Of a stretch of DNA of 64,000 nt, positions 1-9,602 are shown piece by piece. The stretch is from the NCBI RefSeq assembly GCF_005280585.1, contig NZ_SZVO01000012.1, forward strand, positions 124,001-188,000, given 5' to 3'. A program made the position numbers and the translations under genes. Origin of the DNA: Dyadobacter frigoris (GTDB lineage: Bacteria > Bacteroidota > Bacteroidia > Cytophagales > Spirosomataceae). The notes beneath the pieces were generated by a model, which saw only the letters and a program-made list of their open reading frames with translations, was not told the DNA's origin and did no database searches. Every line of letters begins with the position of its first letter. The stretch's first letter is position 1.

Positions 1-673
1 GCACTGCCTGCTCGTTTTTGACATATTTCGTAATCAACGGATCTGTATCATAACTTGCGTACATTTCTATCGCTTCCTGATTTGGATTTTTTAGTTTGAA
101 ATAGCTGTTCAGTGTGGCATGTTTGAAGCAAGCCGTCCGGTATTCCAATGTATTTTTATCCATTTTTTCAATTAGCGCAAGGTCTTGCAGATTGGCATTA
201 TCTCCGTTTTTCTCATAAATCGCCTTGGTAGTTCTTAGTATCGTATTGTAAGATTCCTGCTGAGATACCAGCGCACTCACAAGCACGATCGATTTTATTT
301 TTTTCGGATATTTCTCGGCAAACTGAGCGGTTACCAAACCACCAAAACTGAATCCGATTAGGGTAGCTTTTGTTAATCGGTATTTTTTGTAGAGGCTATT
401 TAAATCTTCGAAATATTCACGAAAATTCATTTTTGCTTCGGTATCTTTTGAGCGGCCCTCGCCTCGTCTGTCATAAATAATGACATAAAATCCTTTATCT
501 GCAAGTTTCTGTGCCGTAGTGGCTTCAAAGTAAACAGAACTATTTCCCGGGCCACCGTGAAGGAAAATTAAAGGTTTGTTTTTGCTGTTTCCAAACGCTT
601 TTGAATAAAGTGTCTGTCCGTTGACAAAAGAAATGGTTAAAAATAAAAACAGAAGCGTACTGATTTTTTTCAT
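1..673 (-). CDS. Exported alpha/beta hydrolase, 3' end beyond window
   Basis: The frame reads leftward from the ATG at 673 and runs off the window edge, so only the first 224 residues are visible. It opens with a lysine start and hydrophobic signal peptide ending near residue 20 (FVNGQT). An oxyanion-hole motif HGGPG follows near residue 39, a YDRRGEG segment near 69, and the nucleophile elbow GFSFGG near 107. This is the proline iminopeptidase-like alpha/beta hydrolase pattern. The catalytic Asp and His would lie beyond the window. A periplasmic serine hydrolase or aminopeptidase is likely; the substrate cannot be read from the sequence. The next gene downstream on this strand is outside the window, and the upstream M16 gene ends 145 bases away. 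Confidence 0.85.
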   Translation of the reverse strand, partial: MKKISTLLFLFLTISFVNGQTLYSKAFGNSKNKPLIFLHGGPGNSSVYFEATTAQKLADKGFYVIIYDRRGEGRSKDTEAKMNFREYFEDLNSLYKKYRLTKATLIGFSFGGLVTAQFAEKYPKKIKSIVLVSALVSQQESYNTILRTTKAIYEKNGDNANLQDLALIEKMDKNTLEYRTACFKHATLNSYFKLKNPNQEAIEMYASYDTDPLITKYVKNEQAV

Positions 674-817
674 TAAACTGATTTGTGTTTTTGGGGAAAA
701 TATAAAGTTTGAGAATTTAAAAAGCTTCATTTTCTGTCATGCAATCTCTTTAAAGATTATGACAAAAAATGAAGCGGAATGACTATGGCATTTCAGGCAT
801 TACTAAAATTACTTACT

Positions 818-2128
818 TTATTTAGCCAGCTGTTTGAAATCCTCTTTGGCAACCTGATCCTGTTTGCCCAGATAGGCCCAGTCGATAACCGTCATGTATT
901 TATTGAAAGCTTTATTCAGGTCAGCTAATTTTACCAGACTGATTTTATTGTTGATTTCGTCAAATAACTTCCAGTTTCCTGATGCTTCACAAAAACCAAG
1001 TTGGGACGCCTGTGCCGCGCTCGATTCGTTCGTCATATAATAACGGGTAAGGAAGCTTTTCTTTTTGTCTTTCACTTCTTTTTCGGTGAAACCGTCTTTT
1101 TTGATACTGTTAATTATATCCGTCATCACCAAAAGTGATTGTTTCGGATCAATGGTGGTGATGTACAAATTGGCCAAAGGCTGCTGAATGGTTCTTTTAT
1201 TGTAGCTGGCGGCTGGCGCATAAGAAAGACTTCTTTTTGTGCGCAGCTCGACAAAATAACGGTCGTAAAGAATCCGGATGGCGAAGTCAAAAAGCGGCCC
1301 GTCAACCGAATTGTATTTAGGTGCGTTCATTGTGCCCAGGATATAATTGGTCGCCAGCGTTCTGTCCTTGATAATCGCATCAGGCGTAGTAACACTTTTG
1401 AAAGTTGGCGTTTTGGCAAGTTGTCCGGCAGGCAATTTTGCCAGACTGTTTTTTACATTTTGCAAAAGCTCTTTTTCGTCAATATTTCCTACAACTACCA
1501 GGTAACATTTTTTCTTACCCAAAAGATTTTGATAGTATGTTTTTACATCAGCCAAAGTGATGGTTTCCAAAGAAGCAGGCGTTCCTTCCGGGGTTTTTGC
1601 ATAATCTGTACCGCCAAACAGTGCTTCGGTTGCCATTTTTCTCAGATAAGTATCCGGGTCCGACTCGCGCTGTTTTGCCTGTGCGATCATCTGATCTTTC
1701 AAAACCTTGAATTCGCTTTCATCCATCGCAGGCTCAAAGATTGCATTGTTGAACATTTCCCAGCTTGCTCCAAAATTTTCTTTCAGGCTTGTCATCGTCA
1801 TCGTACTGTAATCTGTTGATCCGCTGGCCGCAAAACTGGTCCCAAGTTTGTCCGCTTTGGCCGCAAAATCGTCTTTGTTTAATTTTTTTGTACCACCATC
1901 CAGCGCCAGATTTAAAGCCATAACTTCAAGTCCCTGCTGTGCGTCAGTAATATTGGCTGTGCCTCCTTTTATAAAAAGACTTGCCGTAATTACCTGTTTC
2001 GGCGTCTTTTTATAAATGATTTTAAGGCCTTCAAAATTGATTTCTTTTGTTGTGTTTTGCGCGAAAATCGGGCTGGAAACCAATATCAGACAACATAGTA
2101 TTGCTGAAAAAGAAAATATATTTTTCAT
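818..2128 (-). CDS. M16 peptidase family, non-catalytic (R/Y) subunit
   Basis: The protein has 436 residues and a cleavable signal peptide (MKNIFSFSAILCC...IFAQ). I start it at the ATG at 2128, not the longer frame at 2161, because the signal peptide begins there and this start lies 17 bases after the upstream gene's stop. It has the M16 fold, but where the zinc motif HxxEH should be it reads GLEVMALNLAL, so it cannot bind zinc. It keeps the Arg/Tyr pair of the substrate-binding half (KRSLSYAPAASY, near residue 300). Paired two-subunit M16B proteases are known to split the zinc site and the R/Y site between partners, and the catalytic half lies immediately upstream. Together they probably form a periplasmic peptide-degrading protease. 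Confidence 0.9.
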   Translation of the reverse strand: MKNIFSFSAILCCLILVSSPIFAQNTTKEINFEGLKIIYKKTPKQVITASLFIKGGTANITDAQQGLEVMALNLALDGGTKKLNKDDFAAKADKLGTSFAASGSTDYSTMTMTSLKENFGASWEMFNNAIFEPAMDESEFKVLKDQMIAQAKQRESDPDTYLRKMATEALFGGTDYAKTPEGTPASLETITLADVKTYYQNLLGKKKCYLVVVGNIDEKELLQNVKNSLAKLPAGQLAKTPTFKSVTTPDAIIKDRTLATNYILGTMNAPKYNSVDGPLFDFAIRILYDRYFVELRTKRSLSYAPAASYNKRTIQQPLANLYITTIDPKQSLLVMTDIINSIKKDGFTEKEVKDKKKSFLTRYYMTNESSAAQASQLGFCEASGNWKLFDEINNKISLVKLADLNKAFNKYMTVIDWAYLGKQDQVAKEDFKQLAK

Positions 2129-2144
2129 AGGAAGTGGATTCTTT

Positions 2145-3518
2145 TTAGTTGAACAGCGCATCTACATTTTTCACATTTAACGTTTTTTGCTGCTCAGCAT
2201 TAAGCAGTAAACCTTTCACGCAGGGCTTGCCTTTGATATATTTCTGAACATAGGCATTCAAATCAGCTCTTGTTATTTTATTGATTTCATTGACATAATT
2301 AAAATAGTACGGCAATGAAGCCGACGCCCACCAGAAAGTAAGGGTATGAATATATTCGGAAGTAACTTCGGAGCTGTATTTTTCTCCATTCGCCAGTTTT
2401 ATTTTAGCGGTTTCAATCTGCTCGTCGGTATAATAATCCGGAGCATCAAATTGATCTATCTGCTGTTTTAATACTTTAAATGATTCTTCGAATTTGGCAG
2501 GATTCGGGATCATAAATAACTGGATCGGACCAACATATTTCTGGGTCAGATAATTGATACTCAGGTTGAGTGCATAACCCTGATCTACCAATGATTTCTG
2601 GAATTTGGAGTTCTTTTGCGAAAGAATAAAAGAAAATACATCGGCCACCAGCGTATTTTTTATATCGTTTCTGGTATCCGGGCCATGCCATGCAATTTCG
2701 AGTGCCGGTACGCGCGCATTAGGGCTGGTAACTACAAAACTCAGGGAATCCGCCGGATTCAGCGGCTTGATTTCAGGAATTGGCCATTTTTGAATCGGAT
2801 CAAAATCCGCCGCTTTCCAGTCTCCGAATATGGCAGTTACTTTTTTAAGAATGTCATCATTTTTAACATTTCCTGCAACAACCAGAATCGAATTGTTTGG
2901 ATAGTAATACTTGTCTTTGATCACATTCATTTTTTCCGGGGTACAGGTCAAAATGATGTTGTGGTCGCCAATTACATTTTTTCTTGAATACAGATCTCCC
3001 CACATTTTATGATCAAACTTATTGAAAAGAGGAAAGAAAGGGCTGCTTTCCGCTCGTTGGAATTCACCATCAACAACCGGATTTTCATTTTTCATTTCCT
3101 TTTCAAGAAATAATGGATAGCGGATGGCACTGTTTAGAAACTGCAGGCCTTCTGTCACTTCGTCGCTGCCCAGAGTAAAGAAATAATTTACACGTTCTGT
3201 GCCCGTAGTCCCGTTGAAAGAAATACCAAGTTCCTGAACCCGTTCCAGATATTTTTCCTGTGAAGGAATGTCTTTATTAGCCTTGAAAAACATGTGCTCA
3301 TAAAGGTGTGAGAGCCCATTATATTCAGGTGATTCGGTAAAAGAACCGTTTTTGACAGCAATTTCAACTGTTACCAGCGGAACGGAATTATCTTCCAGTA
3401 CAAGTACTTCCAGCCCGTTGGGCAACTTGGTAAGATGAATGTTCGAGGGCTGTCTGTCCTGTGCACCTGCCGATAAGGCAGTAAGCAGAGCGAAGCAAAT
3501 CAGGGAAAATTTGTTCAT
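2145..3518 (-). CDS. M16 zinc peptidase, catalytic subunit
   Basis: The protein has 457 residues from the ATG at 3518, where a signal peptide begins (MNKFSLICFALLTALSAGAQ); a longer frame from 3530 adds four residues. The inverted zinc motif HLYEH sits at residues 71-75. The third ligand Glu152 (VVDGEFQRAE) follows 76 residues after His75, the classic HxxEH-x76-E spacing. The C-terminal half is an inactive M16 domain without a clear R/Y pair, which its downstream partner carries. It is probably periplasmic and forms a heterodimer with the product of the next gene. The two genes are co-oriented with a short gap. Confidence 0.92.
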   Translation of the reverse strand: MNKFSLICFALLTALSAGAQDRQPSNIHLTKLPNGLEVLVLEDNSVPLVTVEIAVKNGSFTESPEYNGLSHLYEHMFFKANKDIPSQEKYLERVQELGISFNGTTGTERVNYFFTLGSDEVTEGLQFLNSAIRYPLFLEKEMKNENPVVDGEFQRAESSPFFPLFNKFDHKMWGDLYSRKNVIGDHNIILTCTPEKMNVIKDKYYYPNNSILVVAGNVKNDDILKKVTAIFGDWKAADFDPIQKWPIPEIKPLNPADSLSFVVTSPNARVPALEIAWHGPDTRNDIKNTLVADVFSFILSQKNSKFQKSLVDQGYALNLSINYLTQKYVGPIQLFMIPNPAKFEESFKVLKQQIDQFDAPDYYTDEQIETAKIKLANGEKYSSEVTSEYIHTLTFWWASASLPYYFNYVNEINKITRADLNAYVQKYIKGKPCVKGLLLNAEQQKTLNVKNVDALFN

Positions 3519-3733
3519 AAACAAAAACATAATTTGGTGGTAAGAAATGTCAAATTAGTTATTTTTAAAATAAGTGCAACTGTGAATTTCCTATTTTTAT
3601 ATGAACGGTAATTGTGTTGGATATTTGAAGTGAATCAGGAAGTATCGAATGGGATTTCCTGACTCAGAATGAACAGAAATCATACAGGCTTATAAATTAA
3701 CAGGCGGTGTTCTGTGTTTCATAAAGTATTTCA

Positions 3734-5026
3734 ATGTTTATTGCTATCGTAACAAACCATAATCAAATGGCCATTCTTGTTATTATTCTCCTTATTATTT
3801 TAAACGGTTATTTTTCTCTGGCAGAAATAGCACTTGTTTCGGTAACGGACAGCGAAATGTCTGACGAAAATTTCAAAAATAATCCCAAAGCAGCTCAGGT
3901 ACTGAAACTGATTAAAAATCCGGATGAATTTTTAAGTGCTGTCCAGGTTGGAATCACGCTGCTTGGATTGGTTGAAGGGATTTATGGTGGAAATATTGTT
4001 GCCAAAGAATTGGAGATATCGCTTGTGGAAATTGGTGTATCTGATTTTGCAGCACATGTTTCTTCATTAATCGTTGGTATCGGATTGATCACTTATCTGA
4101 CCATCGTTTTTGGAGAATTACTTCCGAAATCAATTGCACTTCAAATTCCGGTGAGAATATCGCTGGCCATTGCTCCCTCTTTGAGTTTATTTTCCAAAAT
4201 TATATATCCGTTTATCAAGTTGCTGACAGTCAGTTCCCGGTATTTGTTATCACTATTGCCAATCCAAAGTCAGGGTAGTAAAAAGTACACCGAAAAAGAT
4301 TTGAGAAGAGTACTTAGTGCAGCTTATAAACAAGGCATATTGGAGAAACAACAACTATGGCTGCACCAGAATGTGATCACTTTTAAAAATCTGACCGCAA
4401 AAAGAATTATGAAACCTGCCCGCATTGTAGCGGCTGTGCCCGTCATTTGGGACAGACAGGTACTGAAAGAGTTTATTGAAAAGAGGCCTTATTCCTACTT
4501 TCCGGTTTTTACGGAGCATGAGGATAATATTACAGGAATTGTCAGCACGAAAATTTTTCTTCTGAATGACGAGCAGGACTGGCAAAAAACAACACTGGAG
4601 GCCTGTTCAATTCCGGCTGACATGGCGGCGCGGGATATTTTCAGCATTTTTAAAGAAAAGCGGGTTGATTTTGGGATAGTCCGGGATCCGGCGGGCAGAT
4701 ATCTGGGCATAATAGCGATGCAGGATATTATGGAGGGCATTTTTGGTGACATTCCTGAGCTGGAAGAATATTCGGATTATTTTTATTCAAAGTCTGAAAA
4801 GGTATGGATTGCCGAAGGATTTATGCATTTACAACGGATTCGCAATACGTTGTCACTTCCCTGGCTAAGGGATTATGAAGGGAAATATCTCAGTCTGGCA
4901 GAACTGATCACGGGGGAAACGGCCAATGTTAAGGACGGCGATCCGTTGGTTTTAAACAGAGTAAGTTTTAGGGTCATTGCAGGTACAAATCAAGATCCCG
5001 AAAAAGTATCCATTACCTTACCCTGA
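3734..5026 (+). CDS. CNNM/CorC-type hemolysin-family membrane protein
   Basis: The protein has up to 430 residues. It begins with a DUF21 (CNNM) membrane domain of about four helices (residues 13-200; first helix MAILVIILLIILNGYFSLAE), followed by a CBS-pair region (about 215-335) and a C-terminal CorC/HlyC domain (about 345-425; FRVIAG near the end). The family is annotated as magnesium/cobalt efflux or hemolysin-like and sits in the inner membrane. The start is uncertain: ATG 3734 opens the frame, but ATG 3767 directly precedes the first membrane helix and may be the real one. The peroxiredoxin gene follows 60 bases downstream on the same strand. Confidence 0.88.
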   Translation: MFIAIVTNHNQMAILVIILLIILNGYFSLAEIALVSVTDSEMSDENFKNNPKAAQVLKLIKNPDEFLSAVQVGITLLGLVEGIYGGNIVAKELEISLVEIGVSDFAAHVSSLIVGIGLITYLTIVFGELLPKSIALQIPVRISLAIAPSLSLFSKIIYPFIKLLTVSSRYLLSLLPIQSQGSKKYTEKDLRRVLSAAYKQGILEKQQLWLHQNVITFKNLTAKRIMKPARIVAAVPVIWDRQVLKEFIEKRPYSYFPVFTEHEDNITGIVSTKIFLLNDEQDWQKTTLEACSIPADMAARDIFSIFKEKRVDFGIVRDPAGRYLGIIAMQDIMEGIFGDIPELEEYSDYFYSKSEKVWIAEGFMHLQRIRNTLSLPWLRDYEGKYLSLAELITGETANVKDGDPLVLNRVSFRVIAGTNQDPEKVSITLP

Positions 5027-5086
5027 CTTCCGGCTCTCGGGCACGGAACTTGTAACAATATTGAAAGGCTTTAACCAAAAAATATA

Positions 5087-5554
5087 ATGATGTTACAAAA
5101 AGGAGATAAAGCACCCGATTTTAAATTATTTGCCACGCCGGATCGGCAGTTTTCGTTAAGTGAACTGAAAGGTAAAAATGTAATTCTTGCATTTTATCCT
5201 GCCGACTGGAGCCCGGTTTGTTCTGATCAGATGGTACTTTATAATGAAATGCTGAAATATTTTGACAAATACAATGCGACGATTCTTGGTATTTCGGTCG
5301 ATAGTAAATGGTGCCATTTGGCCTTTTCTGATTCCAGAAAACTACATTTCCCTTTACTGGCTGACTTTGAGCCGAAAGGCGAGGTTTCAAAGTTATACGG
5401 CGTCTATGATGAGCAGCAGGGCGAAAGCAACCGTGCTTTATTTGTCATAGATAAAGAAGGATATGTTGCATGGAGTTATCTGTCGCAGGTATCTGTTAAT
5501 CCGGGAGCGGATGGAATACTGGATGCATTGGAATCTATCACGCCAAAAAATTAA
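5087..5554 (+). CDS. Peroxiredoxin (AhpC/TSA, BCP-like)
   Basis: The protein has 155 residues and no signal peptide, so it is cytoplasmic. The peroxidatic motif PADWSPVC at residues 38-45 fits PxxxS/TxxC with Cys45. There is no BCP-type resolving cysteine five residues later: position 50 is Val. It would reduce H2O2 or organic hydroperoxides with a thiol donor. A DsbA-like CPSC protein begins seven bases after its stop, so the two are almost certainly cotranscribed, and that neighbour is a plausible redox partner. This pairing is inferred from context only. Confidence 0.9.
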   Translation: MMLQKGDKAPDFKLFATPDRQFSLSELKGKNVILAFYPADWSPVCSDQMVLYNEMLKYFDKYNATILGISVDSKWCHLAFSDSRKLHFPLLADFEPKGEVSKLYGVYDEQQGESNRALFVIDKEGYVAWSYLSQVSVNPGADGILDALESITPKN

Positions 5555-5560
5555 AACGAA

Positions 5561-6088
5561 ATGTCCAATCACTTAAAACCTGAAGTAAGCAGCCATGACC
5601 ACGTTCAGGGCTCTGCGAAGGCTTCGATAGAAATTGTTGAGTATGGGGATTACCAGTGTCCGTCTTGCGGCGTGGCATTTCCGGTCTTAAAAGAAATTCA
5701 AGAAAAGTTTGGTCAGCAGATCCGTTTTGTATTCAGGAATTTTCCTTTGTCCGAATCGCATGAATTTGCCATGCCAGCGGCCGTTGCCAGTGAAGCAGCT
5801 GCTTTGCAGGATAAATTCTGGGAAATGCATGACATCATTTTTGAAAACCAAAATTTATTAAGTAACGAAGGATTGTTTAAAATGGCATCCGGAATTGGTC
5901 TTGATATTGAGCAATTTAAGGAAGATATTCAAAATCCGCAATTGGAACAGAAAGTAGAATCAGATTTTGAAAGCGGAATCCGTAGCGGTGTCAACGGCAC
6001 GCCTTCGTTTTTTGTGAACGGGACAAAATTCGATGGCGACGCTCAGGATTTAATGGACATGCTCACTGAAAATTCATCAATTGAATAG
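5561..6088 (+). CDS. DsbA-family thioredoxin-fold oxidoreductase (CPSC)
   Basis: The protein has 175 residues with a DsbA/FrnE-like fold. The active site is YQCPSC with Cys33 and Cys36, and the cis-proline loop is in GVNGTPSFFVNG near residue 150. There is no signal peptide, so unlike classical DsbA it is predicted to act in the cytoplasm as a disulfide reductase or isomerase. It is translationally close to the preceding peroxiredoxin (six-base gap), and a strong terminator follows, closing a two-gene thiol-redox operon. Confidence 0.9.
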   Translation: MSNHLKPEVSSHDHVQGSAKASIEIVEYGDYQCPSCGVAFPVLKEIQEKFGQQIRFVFRNFPLSESHEFAMPAAVASEAAALQDKFWEMHDIIFENQNLLSNEGLFKMASGIGLDIEQFKEDIQNPQLEQKVESDFESGIRSGVNGTPSFFVNGTKFDGDAQDLMDMLTENSSIE

Positions 6089-6114
6089 TTTCAAATCTAA
6101 AACAAAAAGTTACT

Positions 6115-6156
6115 AAAACCTGCTTTTGTCGTCCAGACATTTAAGCAGGTTTTTTT
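6115..6156 (+). terminator. Rho-independent terminator of the peroxiredoxin operon
   Basis: The arms AAAACCTGCTT (6115-6125) and AAGCAGGTTTT are complementary and are followed by a T tract to 6156. It lies 27 bases after the stop of the DsbA-like gene. Confidence 0.85.
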
Positions 6157-6308
6157 GTTGGGATTTAAAAAAATAAAAGATTGCTGATTTGGTATGATAC
6201 TTTTAAGCAAATTAAACACCTTTGCAGCGGCGTTGGCTTGTTTTTGGGTCTGCGTATCGAAAAATAAGTTACCCTATACATAAGCATAAGACATTTTAAG
6301 CATCAACA

Positions 6309-8249
6309 ATGAGTTCTCTTAAACATAGTGACAGGGCCTCGGCTGCTGGTCTTTTGGTCGCACTCGGGATTATTTACGGAGATATCGGAACATCTCCTTT
6401 ATATGCCATGCAGGCTATTATTGGCAAAGAGCGTATTTCCCTGGATGTCGTCTACGGTTCGGTGTCGTTGATTTTCTGGACGCTGACGCTGCAAACAACC
6501 CTGAAATACGTAATTCTGATTCTTCGGGCAGATAATAATGGGGAAGGAGGGATTCTGGCTCTTTATGCGCTGGTCCGTAAAAATGCCAAGTGGCTGACGA
6601 TTCCTGCCATTATTGGTGCCAGTACATTGCTTGCGGACGGAATTATAACACCTCCGATTTCAGTTTCTTCGGCGGTGGAAGGCCTGAGGATTTTGTATCC
6701 AAATATTGAAACTATCCCCATTGTAATCGGAATTCTGACACTTCTTTTTATTATCCAGGTATTTGGAACCACCATTGTTGGCAGGGCTTTCGGTCCGGTA
6801 ATGGTGATCTGGTTTTTGATGCTGCTGGTACTTGGACTTTCTCAGGTTATTTATCATCCTGAAATCTTCAAAGCATTTAATCCATATTATGGTTACGAGC
6901 TTTTGTCAAAACATCCCGGCGGCTTTTGGCTGCTTGGATCTGTATTTCTTTGTACAACGGGAGCAGAAGCACTTTATTCGGATCTTGGACATTGCGGAAG
7001 AGGCAATATCCGGATTAGCTGGATTTATGTAAAAAGCTGTCTTGTTATCAATTATTTCGGTCAGGGTGCTTGGCTTGCGCTTCACAACGGCGAGTTTTTA
7101 AACGGGCGCAAACCATTTTATGAAATCATGCCCGACTGGTTTTTGCTGCCCGGAATTTGTATAGCCACCATGGCAACGATCATTGCCAGCCAGGCTTTGA
7201 TAAGTGGTTCTTTCACACTTATTTCAGAAGCGATCAGGCTGGATTTATGGCCAAAAGTTCGTCTTGTTTATCCTAGTGATCAAAAAGGGCAACTCTATGT
7301 ACCAAGCGTAAACTGGCTTTTGTGGGCAGGCTGTATCGGTATCGTGCTTTATTTTCAGGAATCATCCAACATGGAGGCTGCGTATGGACTTGCTATTACG
7401 CTGACAATGATCATGACGACATTGCTGATGTCGTTTTACCTGTACGTCCATAAGATAAACAAGTTATGGATTGCCGCTTTTATGCTGGTTTATCTGACTA
7501 TTGAAGGCTCGTTCCTTGCTGCCAATCTTTTGAAATTTACACATGGAGGCTGGGTTTCTTTACTTCTGGCCGTGATTATTGCCGATATTATGGCAATGTG
7601 GCTAAAAGCAAATTCGATCAAACTTCGTCTTACTGAATTTGTAAATCTGGATGAACATATCCCGGCTTTGCGGGAATTGAGCAATGATATCAGCATTCCG
7701 AAATATTCCACACATTTGATATTTATGTCAAATGCAGCAGGAGAAAATGAGATTGAAAGCAAAATCATTTATTCCATATTTCAAAAAAGGCCTAAACGTG
7801 CTGATATTTTCTGGTTTGTCCATGTTGAAACAACGGATGAACCCTACACAATGGATTACCACGTCAATATTATGGCAGAAGATGATGTAATTAAGATCAC
7901 ATTCCGCCTTGGTTTCCGGGTCGAACAGCGCATCAATCTTTTTCTTAGAAAAGTGGTACAGGATATGGTGCTTAACAAGGAAGTGGATATCACGAGCCGT
8001 TACGAATCGCTGAACCGCCAGAATATTATGGGCGATTTTCGTTTTGTGGTGCTGGAACGCTATCTGTCTGTGGAAAATGACCTTCCCTGGTATGAGGAAT
8101 TTGTGATGAATTTTTACTTCGCTATTAAAAATATTACCAACTCAGAAGATAAATGGTTTGGGCTCGACAGCAGTTCTGTGAAAGTAGAAAAAGTGCCGCT
8201 TGTGATCAGAAGTAATGTTAAAATAAAAATGAAAAGGGTTTATAGCTGA
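6309..8249 (+). CDS. kup: Kup-type potassium uptake permease
   Basis: The protein has 646 residues. The N-terminus carries the family signature GIIYGDIGTSPLYA (residues 20-33), followed by about twelve hydrophobic membrane segments up to roughly residue 440 and a hydrophilic cytosolic C-terminal domain (about 440-646). Length and layout are normal for Kup/HAK K+:H+ symporters. It is transcribed alone: a terminator lies upstream (6115-6156) and a long hairpin lies downstream. In the 220-base leader, CACCTTTG near 6219 is one base off the TAnnTTTG promoter element. I saw no recognisable riboswitch. Confidence 0.95.
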   Translation: MSSLKHSDRASAAGLLVALGIIYGDIGTSPLYAMQAIIGKERISLDVVYGSVSLIFWTLTLQTTLKYVILILRADNNGEGGILALYALVRKNAKWLTIPAIIGASTLLADGIITPPISVSSAVEGLRILYPNIETIPIVIGILTLLFIIQVFGTTIVGRAFGPVMVIWFLMLLVLGLSQVIYHPEIFKAFNPYYGYELLSKHPGGFWLLGSVFLCTTGAEALYSDLGHCGRGNIRISWIYVKSCLVINYFGQGAWLALHNGEFLNGRKPFYEIMPDWFLLPGICIATMATIIASQALISGSFTLISEAIRLDLWPKVRLVYPSDQKGQLYVPSVNWLLWAGCIGIVLYFQESSNMEAAYGLAITLTMIMTTLLMSFYLYVHKINKLWIAAFMLVYLTIEGSFLAANLLKFTHGGWVSLLLAVIIADIMAMWLKANSIKLRLTEFVNLDEHIPALRELSNDISIPKYSTHLIFMSNAAGENEIESKIIYSIFQKRPKRADIFWFVHVETTDEPYTMDYHVNIMAEDDVIKITFRLGFRVEQRINLFLRKVVQDMVLNKEVDITSRYESLNRQNIMGDFRFVVLERYLSVENDLPWYEEFVMNFYFAIKNITNSEDKWFGLDSSSVKVEKVPLVIRSNVKIKMKRVYS

Positions 8250-8300
8250 TAGCCGCACGTCTGTAAAACTTGGAAAAATAAGACCTTAGTTTTGTTACTT

Positions 8301-8355
8301 ATATTGAAAAAGGGATAATTAAGGCTTTGCGGCTCAATTATCCCTTTTTCAATAT
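8301..8355. terminator. Perfect 20-bp hairpin after kup
   Basis: Two perfectly complementary 20-base arms at 8301-8320 and 8336-8355 enclose a 15-base loop. Each arm contains AAAAAGGGATAA or its complement, so a T-rich run forms in either direction. It starts 51 bases after the kup stop and is probably a bidirectional terminator. It is unusually long and perfect for that role. Confidence 0.75.
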
Positions 8356-8792
8356 AAAATGAAAGTTGAAATTTATACAGCGTCGTTATAATCACAAGAA
8401 AATTCACGCTTCCTTGCAAACAACAGGATTTCACCGGGTTTATATCTTATATAGCTTGATTTGGATAGATCGTTAGCTTCGGTTGTAAGTTTAAGGTTGC
8501 CAGTAATTTAGGATTTTTATTTTTTAGTCGGTACTAAATCCGGTACAATAAGTTGATCAGGAGTTGGCTGTGGAAATTACCCGAAATCCCGGATTGTGTT
8601 AGAATGCAGGTGCATTTTCGTAAGGCGCCGGTCCGGAACAGTTTTGTATACTGCGGCGGATCTGATTCACGCAGTAAAACCTGAGCCTGATAGTGAAATG
8701 CCTCAGGCGGCATCTTGACACGATACTTTTTGGGATTTTTTTAACGTGAGGCCTGATAATTTTCAGAATTTATATTGTGGCAAAGAAAACAG
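8356..8792. other. Gene-free stretch between kup and tetR
   Basis: I see no convincing coding frame, repeat or RNA here. The only organised sequence is the operator candidate that follows at 8793-8806. Confidence 0.5.
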
Positions 8793-8806
8793 ATAGACTT
8801 GTCTAT
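8793..8806 (+). promoter_or_regulatory. Candidate TetR operator
   Basis: ATAGAC-TT-GTCTAT is a perfect 6-bp dyad with a two-base centre, 27 bases before the ATG of the TetR gene. From memory, several TetR-family operators have TAGAC/GTCTA half-sites of this shape. Autoregulation is inferred. I found no second copy before the RND gene. Confidence 0.5.
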
Positions 8807-8833
8807 ATATTTTTTTAATGTTAGTTTTACCCG

Positions 8834-9394
8834 ATGAAAAAATCAGCGGTACGCGAACGGATTCTTGAAGTAGCTTCAAGATTATTTTATGAGCAGGGTT
8901 ATAATCTTACAGGGATCAATCAGATCATTGAAGAAGCTGATATCGCCAGAGCATCACTTTACAACCATTTTGAATCCAAAACGCATCTTTTGCTGGTTTA
9001 TCTGAAAGAGGCCGAAGATATATGGTTCACAGAAATGGAAAATTTTACCGCCAGCTTTACAGATCCTAAGCAAAAACTGCTTGCACTATTTGATTTTCGA
9101 ATGGAAAGGCAAAGCAAGCGTAGTTTCGGAGGTTGCCAGTTTATCAAAATAAGTGCTGAGGTTTCCAGGCAGGATAGCCAGGTATTCGATGCGGTCAGCC
9201 ATCAAAAAAACCGGTTGAAGGTTTTTATTGTCAATATTATCAAAGACTTACCGGAAAACAATCAGACATTAACCCATAACCTGCTTGGCGATGCGCTATT
9301 TCTTCTTTTAGAAGGAGCAGCCGTAAGCGGATCCATTTATAAAAACCAGGAGTCGATGAAAACCGCAAAAGAGATTGCAGACAAACTGATATAA
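8834..9394 (+). CDS. TetR/AcrR-family transcriptional regulator
   Basis: The protein has 186 residues. The N-terminal helix-turn-helix is clear: RERILEVASRLFYEQGYN, then GINQIIEEADIARASLYNHFESK (residues 7-52), with the typical YNHF recognition-helix end. The C-terminal part is a helical ligand-binding region containing GGCQFIK near 98. A palindrome sits just upstream of the gene, which suggests self-repression. The RND pump follows 208 bases downstream on the same strand and is its likely target, as in many TetR-pump pairs. Confidence 0.92.
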   Translation: MKKSAVRERILEVASRLFYEQGYNLTGINQIIEEADIARASLYNHFESKTHLLLVYLKEAEDIWFTEMENFTASFTDPKQKLLALFDFRMERQSKRSFGGCQFIKISAEVSRQDSQVFDAVSHQKNRLKVFIVNIIKDLPENNQTLTHNLLGDALFLLLEGAAVSGSIYKNQESMKTAKEIADKLI

Positions 9395-9602
9395 AAACGA
9401 TTTGGTTTTTCTGTCATTAAAATTCAATTATAATATATGAACAGTTACAATTTAATTGAATAGTAAACGGATCATGAATTAAATTAGTGAGCTTATGAGT
9501 GCCCAATATTTAATCCTTGATTTAGTACAATTTTAAATGACTTTTAGTAAATTTTTATAGAAAATATAAGTATTCTTCCTATTTCTTTTCATTCACTCTA
9601 TC

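Noticed and set aside
1139..1819. 226-codon open frame on the plus strand
   Set aside because: It is antisense to the M16 gene, has no family resemblance, and its composition is that of a shadow frame.
6157..6308. Riboswitch in the kup leader
   Set aside because: Some potassium transporter genes have c-di-AMP riboswitches, but I could not find the conserved core or pairing pattern here.
9422..9461. ATTCAATTA/TAATTGAAT inverted repeat before the RND gene
   Set aside because: It has nine AT-rich pairs across a 22-base gap, which is expected by chance in such AT-rich DNA.
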